Source of the DNA: a virus
DNA: 27,534 nucleotides
Virus record (IMG/VR): IMGVR_UViG_3300049459_000259
Span: 1 to 27,534 of that record
Reading direction: 5' to 3' (one strand)
Position 1 is the stretch's first letter; the number at the start of each line of letters is the position of its first letter. The position numbers were made by a program, and so were the translations under genes. The notes under the pieces were generated by a model. It had not been told where the DNA came from, made no database searches, and was given only the letters and a program-made list of their open reading frames with translations. This document shows positions 21,160-27,534 of the stretch, piece after piece.

Positions 21160-21591
21160 ATGCGCTACTGCACCCGCGCCGACATCGGCAACGCCATTCC
21201 CGAAATAACGTTGATCCAGCTTTCCAATGATGACCCGGCCGCCGAGCAGCCGAATGAAAACGTCATTGGTGACGGCGTGCGTCAGGCTGAGGAGTTGGTG
21301 GATGGCTACCTGCGCGGGCGCTACAACCTGCCGCTCCACCCGGTGCCGACCGTGCTGCGCGATGCGGTGATCTACCTGGCCCGGCATTGGCTGTACCAGC
21401 GCCGCCCGGAGGGCGCGTTGCCCGAGGCGGTGAAGGACAGCCGCAAGGACACCGTCAAATTGCTGGAAAGCATCCGCGACGGCGTGGTCACCCTGGGCAT
21501 GCCCTCGGGCCAGGCCGCGCCGGAGCCGGGCGAAATCCGGGTACGGGCGCGCCCACAGCAGTTCGGCAGCGAACTTTGGGAGAAATACTGA
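21160..21591 (+). CDS. DUF1320 protein (Mu gp36-like head-tail connector)
   Basis: A 143-residue protein of DUF1320. It opens with MRYCTRADIGNAIPEITLIQ, then AEELVDGYLRGRYNLPL and DAVIYLARHWLYQRRPEG, the typical helical pattern of head-completion/adaptor proteins at the Mu gp36 position. A role at the head-tail interface is inferred from family and location. The stop overlaps the following ATG (TGATG). Confidence 0.88.
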   Translation: MRYCTRADIGNAIPEITLIQLSNDDPAAEQPNENVIGDGVRQAEELVDGYLRGRYNLPLHPVPTVLRDAVIYLARHWLYQRRPEGALPEAVKDSRKDTVKLLESIRDGVVTLGMPSGQAAPEPGEIRVRARPQQFGSELWEKY

Positions 21592-22073
21592 TGGCAGCCC
21601 TTAAAACCCAAACGGAGCAACTGCTGGACGCCCTGCGGGACCGGCTCAAGGAAGTCTTCGACCGGGAGCTGATGGTCGAGCTGTTCCCGGAGAACCCGGC
21701 GCAGTACCGCCTCAGCCACCCCTGCGGCGCGATCTTGCTGGCCTACGGCAAATCGACCTTCGGCGGCTCCGAAGGCACCGACGCGGTGTTCCAGGCGCGT
21801 CATATCGTGCTGCGTTTGACCCTGGCGTTTCGTCAGCTCAACGGCCGAAACGGCGTCATCGGTTACCTGGACCGCATTCGCGCCTGCCTGACCGGCTGGT
21901 ACCCGCCGCACTGCGACCAGGCCTGCCGCCCGGTGTCCGAACAATTCATCGGGCACATGAGCGGCGTTTGGCAGTACGCCCAAGACTTTTCCGTCCGCGC
22001 CACCGAGCTACAAAGCATGACGCCCCCCGTGGGCGCGCCCCTGGATTCAATCACCTTTGAGGCAAGCCCGTGA
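21591..22073 (+). CDS. Mu gp37-like (DUF1834) tail/connector protein
   Basis: A 160-residue protein of the gp37/DUF1834 type. An N-terminal helix (QTEQLLDALRDRLKEVFDRE) is followed by mixed alpha/beta sequence with RLSHPCGAILLAYGKSTFGG, VLRLTLAFRQLNGRNG and YLDRIRACLTGWYPPHCDQA, and a beta-rich end (MSGVWQYAQDFSVRATEL). Members sit between DUF1320 and the sheath in Mu-like genomes and probably help join tail to head. The start at 21591 overlaps the previous stop; the open frame back to 21387 is only a shadow of the DUF1320 gene. Confidence 0.82.
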   Translation: MAALKTQTEQLLDALRDRLKEVFDRELMVELFPENPAQYRLSHPCGAILLAYGKSTFGGSEGTDAVFQARHIVLRLTLAFRQLNGRNGVIGYLDRIRACLTGWYPPHCDQACRPVSEQFIGHMSGVWQYAQDFSVRATELQSMTPPVGAPLDSITFEASP

Positions 22074-22312
22074 ACCTGACTCGATACCTCTACACCGGCC
22101 CTCAAAGCGCCGCGTGCCTGCGCGTTGGGACATCCGCCGAATTGCTCGACGTGCAGCTGCTGCCGGGGCAGCCGGTGGAGCTGCCCGCCGAACACGATTA
22201 CACCTTGGTGTTGTTGGCGCTCAAGCATCTGCTGCCCACGCAATCCGCGGCAACGTTCATTGCCGACAGCCTGCCCCCTGAGAAAAAAGGAGCCAAATCC
22301 AATGCCAGCTAA
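22070..22312 (+). CDS. DUF2635 protein (Mu gp38-like)
   Basis: An 80-residue protein that fits DUF2635, found immediately before the tail sheath gene in Mu-like phages. It has a beta-rich middle (LLDVQLLPGQPVELPAEHDY) and a helix (TLVLLALKHLLPTQ), ending in a Lys-rich tail. It starts with a GTG at 22070 that overlaps the stop of the gp37-like gene, and its end overlaps the sheath gene by 11 nt. Function unknown; no catalytic or membrane features. Confidence 0.78.
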   Translation: MNLTRYLYTGPQSAACLRVGTSAELLDVQLLPGQPVELPAEHDYTLVLLALKHLLPTQSAATFIADSLPPEKKGAKSNAS

Positions 22313-23726
22313 CTACTTGCACGGCATCGAAACCACCGAGGTCGAGCGCGGCCCGCGGGCGATTCGGGTGGTCAAGTCGGCGGTTATCGCCCTGGTCGGC
22401 ACCGCGCCGATGGGGCCGGTCAACAGCCTGACCCTGTCGCTGAATGAGGTCGACGGCGCCCAGTTCGGCCCTGACTTGCCGGGGTTCAGTATCCCCGAGG
22501 CGCTTGACGGGATTTATGACTTCGGCGCCGGTACGGTGCTGATCATCAATGTCCTGGACCCCGCCGTCCACCGCACCAGCCTGACCGACCAAGCCCGGCA
22601 ATTCGATGACAACGATGCCCTGACCCTGCTGCACGGCGTGGTGCAAACACTAGAACTCAAATCGGAGGACGGCGAGACCACCTACGCGGCAAACACCGAT
22701 TACAAGGCGGACCTGCTTACCGGCCGGGTGACACGGATGGTGGCTGGGACGATTCCGGCCAAGGGCAAGGTCAAGGCCGACTATACCTACGCCGACCCGA
22801 GCAAAGTGACGCCGGCCGAGATCATCGGCACGGTGAACGCGGCAGGCCTGCGCACCGGCCTGAAAGCATTCCAGGACAGCTACAACCAGCTGGGCTTTTT
22901 CGCGAAAATCTTCATTGCGCCGCGCTTCAGTTCCCTGAACGCGGTCAGCGTGGAGCTGATTGCCGAAGCCATCAAAGTAGGCGGCGTGACCTACATCGAC
23001 GCGCCGATTGGCTGCACCGTGCAACAGGTGATCGCCGGGCGCGGGCCTGCCGGCACGTTGAACTTCAACACCAGCAGTGACCGGGTGCGGCTGTGCTACC
23101 CGCACGTCAAGGTGTACGACGCCGCCACCAACGGCGAACGCCTGCAACCGCTGTCCATTCGCGCGGCGGGCTTGCGCGCCAAGGTGGATTACGACCTGGG
23201 CTACTGGTGGAGCAGTTCCAATCAGGAACTGCTCGGCGTGATCGGCCTGGAACGCCCCCTGACCGCACGAATCGACGACCCCAACAGCGAGGTCAACCTG
23301 CTCAACGAGAACGGCATCACCACCGTCTTCAACTCGTTCGGCACCGGCCTGCGCCTGTGGGGCAACCGCACGGCGGCCTGGCCGACCGTGACCCACATGC
23401 GCAACTTTGAAAATGTGCGCCGGACCAAAGACATCGTCGACGAATCGATCCGCTACAGCTCGCTGCCGTTCGTGGATAGACCCGTCACCACCGCCCTGAT
23501 CGACAGCATCACCGAAAGCGTCAACCAGTTCTTTCGCAAGTTGATCGGCGATGAGGCGTTGCTCGGCGGCGAATGCTGGTACGACCCGGCACGCAACCCG
23601 CAGACCGAACTGGAGCTGGGGCATGTGCTGTTCAACTACAAACTGACCGTGCCGCTGCCGTTTGAGCGCGGCACCTTTGAGACTGAAATCACCGGGGAAT
23701 ACCTGGTCAACCTGGGAGCAGCCTAA
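22302..23726 (+). CDS. Tail sheath protein (P2 FI-like)
   Basis: A 474-residue contractile tail sheath subunit. Recognisable parts are the N-terminal LHGIETTEVERGPRAIRVVK and VIALVGTAPMG, a central region with GLKAFQDSYNQLGFFAKIFI and APRFSSLNAVSVELIAEA, and the C-terminal sheath domain with GTGLRLWGNRTAAWPT, FENVRRTKDIVDESIRY and LIGDEALLGGECWYDPARNP. The type resembles P2 FI rather than Mu gpL. The ATG at 22302 has AGGAG about 9 nt upstream. It is followed directly by the tube gene. Confidence 0.93.
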   Translation: MPANYLHGIETTEVERGPRAIRVVKSAVIALVGTAPMGPVNSLTLSLNEVDGAQFGPDLPGFSIPEALDGIYDFGAGTVLIINVLDPAVHRTSLTDQARQFDDNDALTLLHGVVQTLELKSEDGETTYAANTDYKADLLTGRVTRMVAGTIPAKGKVKADYTYADPSKVTPAEIIGTVNAAGLRTGLKAFQDSYNQLGFFAKIFIAPRFSSLNAVSVELIAEAIKVGGVTYIDAPIGCTVQQVIAGRGPAGTLNFNTSSDRVRLCYPHVKVYDAATNGERLQPLSIRAAGLRAKVDYDLGYWWSSSNQELLGVIGLERPLTARIDDPNSEVNLLNENGITTVFNSFGTGLRLWGNRTAAWPTVTHMRNFENVRRTKDIVDESIRYSSLPFVDRPVTTALIDSITESVNQFFRKLIGDEALLGGECWYDPARNPQTELELGHVLFNYKLTVPLPFERGTFETEITGEYLVNLGAA

Positions 23727-24251
23727 ATGGCCGGTTTTAGCGCACACCGCATCACCAACGCGGCGATCTACCTGGACGGCGCCAGTTTCTTCGGCCGCGC
23801 CGAGGAGATCGACCTGGGCTCGATCAAAGCCGTGATGAGTGACTTTCAGGGGCTGGGCATGGTCGGCCTGGTCGAACTGCCGGACGGCATCGATAAGCTC
23901 GAGGGCAAGGTCGTTTGGAACAGTCTCTACATCGACGCCGCGAAAAAGATGGCCACGCCGCTCAAAACGGTGCAGCTGCAGTGCCGTTCCAACGTCCAGG
24001 TGTTCAACAGCACGGGCCTGCAGGACGAGATCCCGCTGGTCACGCTGATGACCGTGATGTTCAAGGAGTACGCCCTGGGCGGCTATAAGCCGAGGGACCC
24101 GAGCAAGTTTGAAACGCCGTTCTCCGCCACCTATGTGCGGCAGATTCTCAACGGCGAAGAAGTGGTGTTGCTGGATTACTTGGCGAATATTTTCAAGGTC
24201 GGCGGGCAGGATCAGTTGATCAAGTACCGGCAGAACATTGGGCAGGCTTGA
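23727..24251 (+). CDS. Tail tube protein (P2 FII-like)
   Basis: A 174-residue major tail tube subunit of the P2 FII family. It contains FSAHRITNAAIYLDGASFFG, GMVGLVELPDGIDKLEGKV and the beta-rich region up to LVTLMTVMFKEYALGGYKP, ending in the conserved helix and strand (NGEEVVLLDYLANIFKVGG). It stacks as hexameric rings inside the sheath. Its ATG follows the sheath stop directly, with GGGAG about 9 nt upstream. It is the last gene of the second late block, before a terminator at 24281-24298. Confidence 0.93.
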   Translation: MAGFSAHRITNAAIYLDGASFFGRAEEIDLGSIKAVMSDFQGLGMVGLVELPDGIDKLEGKVVWNSLYIDAAKKMATPLKTVQLQCRSNVQVFNSTGLQDEIPLVTLMTVMFKEYALGGYKPRDPSKFETPFSATYVRQILNGEEVVLLDYLANIFKVGGQDQLIKYRQNIGQA

Positions 24252-24279
24252 GGCCTGAGCCGCCGTAACAACAACCAAA

Positions 24280-24308
24280 GCCCCGCCGTCGTGCGGGGTA
24301 CTTCTTTA
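24280..24308 (+). terminator. Probable terminator after the tube gene
   Basis: CCCCGC (24281-24286) and GCGGGG (24293-24298) form a 6-bp GC stem with a 6-nt loop, extendable by one G-T pair, followed by the T-rich TACTTCTTT. It stands in the 148-bp gap between the tube gene and the tail assembly gene, directly before the third late element. The T-run is short and overlaps that element. Confidence 0.55.
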
Positions 24309-24322
24309 AACCTGATTAAAAG
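24304..24322 (+). promoter_or_regulatory. Late regulatory element, copy 3 (tail assembly block)
   Basis: CTTTAAACCTGATTAAAAG, identical to copy 1 over 19 bases. It ends 77 bp before the ATG of the tail assembly gene at 24400, directly after a hairpin that should end the previous transcript. It corresponds in order to the Mu P promoter, which starts the distal tail genes. Confidence 0.75.
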
Positions 24323-24399
24323 AACGCGCCGGGCCACGGCGTGATGCTTAGGGCTCTTCGATAGACGCCGATCCGAGCGATCAACCTGGAGCATCAACG

Positions 24400-24729
24400 A
24401 TGGCCGACAAACTCAGCTTTACCCTCAAATTCCCCTTCAAAACCGCCTCCGGCGTGTTGCTGCAAACGCTGCCGGTCAGGCGCCTGAAACGCAAAGACAT
24501 CAGTGCCGGCCAGGCCGCCACCAAAGACGAAGGCGTCTTGGAAGACATGCTCATTGCCAAGATGTTTGGCCTGACGCTGGAGGACCTCGGTGAATTCGAC
24601 ATTGCTGATTCAAAGTCAGCCAGCGAGGTGCTGCGGGAAATGTCCAATGGACGAGACCTGTCTGAAATCCTGGGACGAGGCGCTGCTGCTGGTGCTGCGG
24701 ATGCAGCCCTCGGAGATAGCCCAACTTGA
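24400..24729 (+). CDS. Tail assembly chaperone (P2 gpE-like)
   Basis: A 109-residue protein of the phage tail assembly chaperone E type (Mu gp41-like). A beta-rich start (KLSFTLKFPFKTASGVLLQT) is followed by RRLKRKDISAGQAATKDEGV and the conserved helical centre (LIAKMFGLTLEDLGEFDIAD), ending in a Gly/Ala-rich tail. It precedes the tape measure gene, as tail chaperones always do. A second overlapping frame follows, so an extended product by frameshift is likely, as for P2 E+E' and Mu 41/42. Confidence 0.87.
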   Translation: MADKLSFTLKFPFKTASGVLLQTLPVRRLKRKDISAGQAATKDEGVLEDMLIAKMFGLTLEDLGEFDIADSKSASEVLREMSNGRDLSEILGRGAAAGAADAALGDSPT

Positions 24730-24808
24730 TATGGAGGACTACCTGTTTTGGGTCGAGGCGTGCGGGCGCGAAATGGACCGCCGTCTTGAGCAATTGAACA
24801 GGCAGTAG
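24647..24808 (+). CDS. Overlapping tail assembly frame (P2 gpE'-like)
   Basis: A reading frame open from 24590 to 24808, in the +1 (or -2) frame relative to the chaperone gene. It contains LRMQPSEIAQLDMEDYLFWV and EACGREMDRRLEQLNRQ, resembling the short gpE' segment of P2-like phages (a pattern around P-x-E, L-x-L/M-x-D and W). In related phages this part is made as a C-terminal extension by ribosomal frameshift. Here an ATG at 24647 (product 53 residues) could also allow independent initiation. I do not see a classic slippery heptamer in the overlap. The mechanism is undecided, but the conserved-looking segment supports that it is translated. Confidence 0.68.
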   Translation: MDETCLKSWDEALLLVLRMQPSEIAQLDMEDYLFWVEACGREMDRRLEQLNRQ

Positions 24809-24829
24809 GTCTCCCGCTTCGCCACGCCC

Positions 24830-24850
24830 GCCGCCCGCCGATTGGGCGGC
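24830..24850 (+). repeat. Hairpin before the tape measure gene
   Basis: GCCGCCC (24830-24836) and GGGCGGC (24844-24850) form a perfect 7-bp stem with a 7-nt loop, in the gap between the E' frame and the tape measure gene. No T-run follows. It may be a transcript structure affecting expression of the long downstream gene. Confidence 0.45.
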
Positions 24851-24876
24851 ACGTCCCCCAACACGCAGAGCCCCCC

Positions 24877-27441
24877 ATGGCCAATGAAATCCTCGTCGGG
24901 TTAAAGATCGGCGCCACGGTTGCAAGCACCCTGAGTGCAGCCTTCGGCTCGGCCAAGTCCACCGTTACACAACTGGGGCGCGCCACCGACGGGCTGACGG
25001 CCAAGCAAAAGCAGATTGGCGCCGGCCTGGCGGCGTCATTGGCCCGCGGCGGCAGCGGCATCGAGCGCATGCGCCGCCAGTATGACCTGGTCGGCCGCAC
25101 CATCGATCAATTGGGCACAAAGCAGGAACGGTTGAACACCAGCATTGCCCGTGGCGCGCGCCTGAAGGACGAACGCAAGGACCTGCGCGGCCAGGCGGTG
25201 GAGACCGGCGGCACGGCGGTGGCGGTGCTGGGGCCGGTGGTGAAAAGCCTGCGCACGGCCGTCGACTTTCAGGATCAACTGCGGGATATCTCGATTACGG
25301 CGGACTTTAGCCCGGCGGCTGAGGCCGAGTTGGGGAAGATGATCCGTGGTACTGCAATCAGGGCCAACCAAACGCAAACGGATATCGGCATTGGGGTCGG
25401 TGAACTCGTCGCCGGCAACTTGGGCAGCCTTGAGCAACTGAAAATGTTTACCCCCGTCATGGCTGAAGTGGCGACCGCCACCAAGGCCGGCATGGAGGAT
25501 TTGGCGAAGACGACCATCGCCCTGAGCAATAACATGGCGATTCGCGGGGAGGACTATAAAAGCGTCATGAACATGCTGGCCGCTGGGGGCAAGGCCGGGC
25601 AATTCGAATTGCAGGACATGGCCAAATGGCTCCCGGCGTTGGCCTCATCCTACGGCAACGCGGGGCAGACCGGTAAAAGCGCGGTCGCCGAGCTGACTGC
25701 CGTCCTGCAGGTTGCACGTATGGGCGCCGGCAGCAGCGACGAGGCGGCCAATAACTTTAAAAACTTTCTGTCCAAGCTGACTTCCCCCGACACCCTCAAA
25801 GCGTTCGAGGACGCGGGGGTGGATTTGGAGGCATCCATGAAGTCGGGGGCTGCCGCCGGCCTGTCTCCGGTAAAGTCCATGATGAACATCGTTACGACTC
25901 ATCTGGGCAGCACGGGCCCGGAAGCCGCCGAAAAATACCGAAGCGCGTTGGCCCTAAAGGACACTGAAGAACGCGAAATGGCGGTGCAGCGCCTGGATGA
26001 GGCCTACAAACTGGGCGAATTGTTTCGGGACCAGCAAGTCCTGGCCTTTCTGCGTCCGGCGCTGGCTAACCAGGACAAGATGGCCGCCATCGAAGCCGAG
26101 GCGATTGCAGCCGCCGACCAAGACGTCATCGGCCAGGACTTCGCCAAACGCATGGACACGGCCAAAAGCACGGTCGGCGCGTTCAAGATCGGCGTCACCG
26201 AACTGGCGCTGTCGGTGGGCGATGCGCTGTTGCCGGCCGTCAATGACCTGCTCAAAAGCGTCATTCCCGTTGTGCAGCGGTTCTCGACCTGGGCCGGCGA
26301 AAACCCCGGCCTGGTCAAGGGCGTCGTGACCCTGGTGGCGGGCCTCTTCGCCACCAAGTTGGCCTTTATCGGCGTGGCCTACGGCGCCAACCTGATCATG
26401 TCTCCGTTCGTTTCCATCTACGCCACCGTAAAGAAACTGTCGGCCAAGTGGACCCTGTTACGCGCCGCCTGGCAGATGGGCAAGTTTGCGCCGCTGATTG
26501 GCGGGCTGCGCAAGGTCGGCGGCGGGATGCTCACCGTTGCCCGCTACGGCGGCCTGCTGTTACGTGGCACCCTCATGGCCTTTGCCGCGCCGCTCATGGC
26601 TGTTGCCCGGGGCGGCTTGTTCCTGGGCAAGATCCTCGGCGGCACGCTGTTGTACGGGCTGAAACTCGCCGGCCAGGCGGTATTGTGGTTGGGCCGGGGC
26701 TTATTGATGAACCCGATTGGCCTGGCCGTCACCGGCATCGCCCTCGGCGCGTACCTGATCTACAAGCACTGGGCGCCCATCAAAGGGTTTTTCGGCGGGT
26801 TGTGGGCCGAGATCAAAGCCGGCTTCGACGGCGGCCTCTCCGGCATCCTGGGGCTGCTTGTCAACTTCTCGCCGCTGGGTTTGTTCTACCGGGCCTTCGC
26901 CGGGGTGATGAACTACTTCGGGTTCGAACTGCCGGGTAAGTTCAGCGAGTTCGGCGGCCTGCTCATCAGTGGCCTGGTGAGCGGCGTCACCTCGATGGCC
27001 GGCGAGTTGAAAGAGAGCGTGCTGGGCATCGGCTCGTCCATCAAGGACTGGTTCACCGACACACTGGGCATCCAATCGCCCAGTCGCGTCTTTATCGGCT
27101 ACGGCGCCCACATCAGCGAAGGCGCGGCCCTGGGCATCACCGCACAGGCGGGCCTGGTGCGCCAGGCCGCCCTGGGGATGGCCGCGCAATCGCGGGTTGA
27201 CCTGGCGCCGCCCAACCCGGCGGCGATGTCCATGGCCGGCATGATGGGCGGCGGCGCTGCCGGCGGAAAAATGGAGTTCAATTTCTCGCCGCACATCAAT
27301 GTGCCGGCCGGGGGCGCCGTGGTTGAGCAGGTCAATCAAGGCCTGCAAGCCAGCTACACCGAATGGGTACGGATGATGGAGCGCTTCATGCACGACAGGA
27401 AGCGTAGGAGCTTCGGCGGGCCTAACACGGGAGGCTTTTGA
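24877..27441 (+). CDS. Tail tape measure protein (TP901 type)
   Basis: An 854-residue tape measure protein, which sets tail length and is ejected with the DNA. A helical N-terminus is followed by the TP901-type minor tail region (about 120-330), with LAKTTIALSNNMAIRGEDYK, MNMLAAGGKAGQFELQDMAK and ARMGAGSSDEAANNFKNFLS. Several hydrophobic segments follow (about 480-505, 555-600, 605-630: VTLVAGLFATKLAFIGVAYG, LMNPIGLAVTGIALGAYLIY). Near the C-terminus is the common element GIQSPSRVFIGYGAHISEG (about 730-748). If one residue spans about 1.5 angstrom, 854 residues would predict a tail near 125 nm. The stop overlaps the gpU start (TGATG). Confidence 0.93.
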   Translation: MANEILVGLKIGATVASTLSAAFGSAKSTVTQLGRATDGLTAKQKQIGAGLAASLARGGSGIERMRRQYDLVGRTIDQLGTKQERLNTSIARGARLKDERKDLRGQAVETGGTAVAVLGPVVKSLRTAVDFQDQLRDISITADFSPAAEAELGKMIRGTAIRANQTQTDIGIGVGELVAGNLGSLEQLKMFTPVMAEVATATKAGMEDLAKTTIALSNNMAIRGEDYKSVMNMLAAGGKAGQFELQDMAKWLPALASSYGNAGQTGKSAVAELTAVLQVARMGAGSSDEAANNFKNFLSKLTSPDTLKAFEDAGVDLEASMKSGAAAGLSPVKSMMNIVTTHLGSTGPEAAEKYRSALALKDTEEREMAVQRLDEAYKLGELFRDQQVLAFLRPALANQDKMAAIEAEAIAAADQDVIGQDFAKRMDTAKSTVGAFKIGVTELALSVGDALLPAVNDLLKSVIPVVQRFSTWAGENPGLVKGVVTLVAGLFATKLAFIGVAYGANLIMSPFVSIYATVKKLSAKWTLLRAAWQMGKFAPLIGGLRKVGGGMLTVARYGGLLLRGTLMAFAAPLMAVARGGLFLGKILGGTLLYGLKLAGQAVLWLGRGLLMNPIGLAVTGIALGAYLIYKHWAPIKGFFGGLWAEIKAGFDGGLSGILGLLVNFSPLGLFYRAFAGVMNYFGFELPGKFSEFGGLLISGLVSGVTSMAGELKESVLGIGSSIKDWFTDTLGIQSPSRVFIGYGAHISEGAALGITAQAGLVRQAALGMAAQSRVDLAPPNPAAMSMAGMMGGGAAGGKMEFNFSPHINVPAGGAVVEQVNQGLQASYTEWVRMMERFMHDRKRRSFGGPNTGGF

Positions 27442-27534
27442 TGTTTGCGATCCTGGGCGAGATCGAATTCACCGTGGCCGGCGGCATCAGCGGCATGGAG
27501 TACACCGGCACGGCTGACTGGGTTGAGCACCCAC
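27441..27534 (+). CDS. Tail protein U (P2 gpU-like), 5' part only
   Basis: The first 31 codons of a gene that runs off the window: MFAILGEIEFTVAGGISGM and EYTGTADWVEHP. This matches the start of P2 gpU-type tail completion proteins (beginning with a short strand and a hydrophobic, Gly-rich stretch). GGAGG lies about 5 nt before the ATG, which overlaps the tape measure stop. In P2 the order tape measure (T), U, D is the same. Confidence 0.8.
   Translation, partial: MFAILGEIEFTVAGGISGMEYTGTADWVEHP

Noticed and set aside
21387-21590. Upstream extension of the gp37-like frame
   Set aside because: It overlaps the DUF1320 gene out of frame; the ATG at 21591 coupled to the previous stop fits the family start.
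22650-24278. Long open frame of 542 codons on the minus strand opposite the sheath and tube genes
   Set aside because: It is a shadow of GC-rich coding on the plus strand: the plus-strand frames are recognisable sheath and tube proteins, and the antisense product has no family character.
1-27534. CRISPR array, tRNA, rRNA or insertion sequence
   Set aside because: No regularly spaced repeats of CRISPR type, no cloverleaf tRNA and no rRNA segment were seen; the only transposase belongs to the phage.

Overview
The window is most of a Mu-like transposable prophage in a GC-rich proteobacterial chromosome. A Pseudomonas-type host is likely from base composition and general feel, but no host gene is visible to prove it. 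It runs from just outside the end of the leftward early operon to the first 31 codons of a P2 gpU-like tail gene. The right end with baseplate and tail fibre genes lies beyond base 27534. The plan matches the BcepMu family: transposition genes on the minus strand (inverted relative to Mu), a D,D(35)E transposase with an AAA ATPase partner, a Mu-type head module and a P2-type contractile tail.

Early region (about 1-8030, minus strand). One tightly packed leftward operon starts at a promoter at 8139-8167 and ends at a hairpin terminator at 101-135. In order of transcription it encodes a Ner/Cro-like HTH protein, a winged-helix protein, a DUF3102 protein, the DDE transposase, the MuB-like ATPase, several small proteins (including a 19-residue hydrophobic microprotein with 4-nt overlaps at both ends), a DUF3164 protein, a DUF2786 protein, a DUF1018 (Mu gp16-like) protein and finally a Mor/C-family activator. 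An XRE-type repressor (GTG start at 8177) is divergent. A dyad lies exactly in the spacer between the -35 and -10 of the early promoter, and related dyads lie nearby.

Accessory pair (8644-9920). Two membrane proteins of unknown function, one with a zinc ribbon, sit between the repressor and the lysis genes and look like lysogenic-conversion cargo.

Late region (9963-27534, plus strand). A 19-bp element, CTTTAAACCYGATTAAAAG, occurs three times, each 57-84 bp before a late gene block: the lysis/packaging/head block, the protease-scaffold/capsid/tail sheath-tube block, and the tail assembly/tape measure block. These match the places where Mu has its lys, I and P late promoters, so the element is the best candidate for the target of the Mor-like activator. 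The lysis cassette holds an endolysin candidate, a holin candidate, Rz and an out-of-frame Rz1. Then come a DksA/TraR zinc finger protein, DUF2730, a winged-helix protein, small and large terminase, portal, gpF and gpG. The head continues with a Mu gpI-like protease with a nested scaffold start, a lambda gpD-like decoration protein and a lambda gpE-family capsid. The tail has DUF1320, gp37-like, DUF2635, sheath, tube, an overlapping E/E' pair, tape measure and gpU.

Cargo. Between gpG and the second late element, a minus-strand, visibly AT-richer gene encodes a HEPN/RES N-terminal domain plus RES domain protein. It is a likely NAD-degrading toxin or phage defence effector carried by the prophage.
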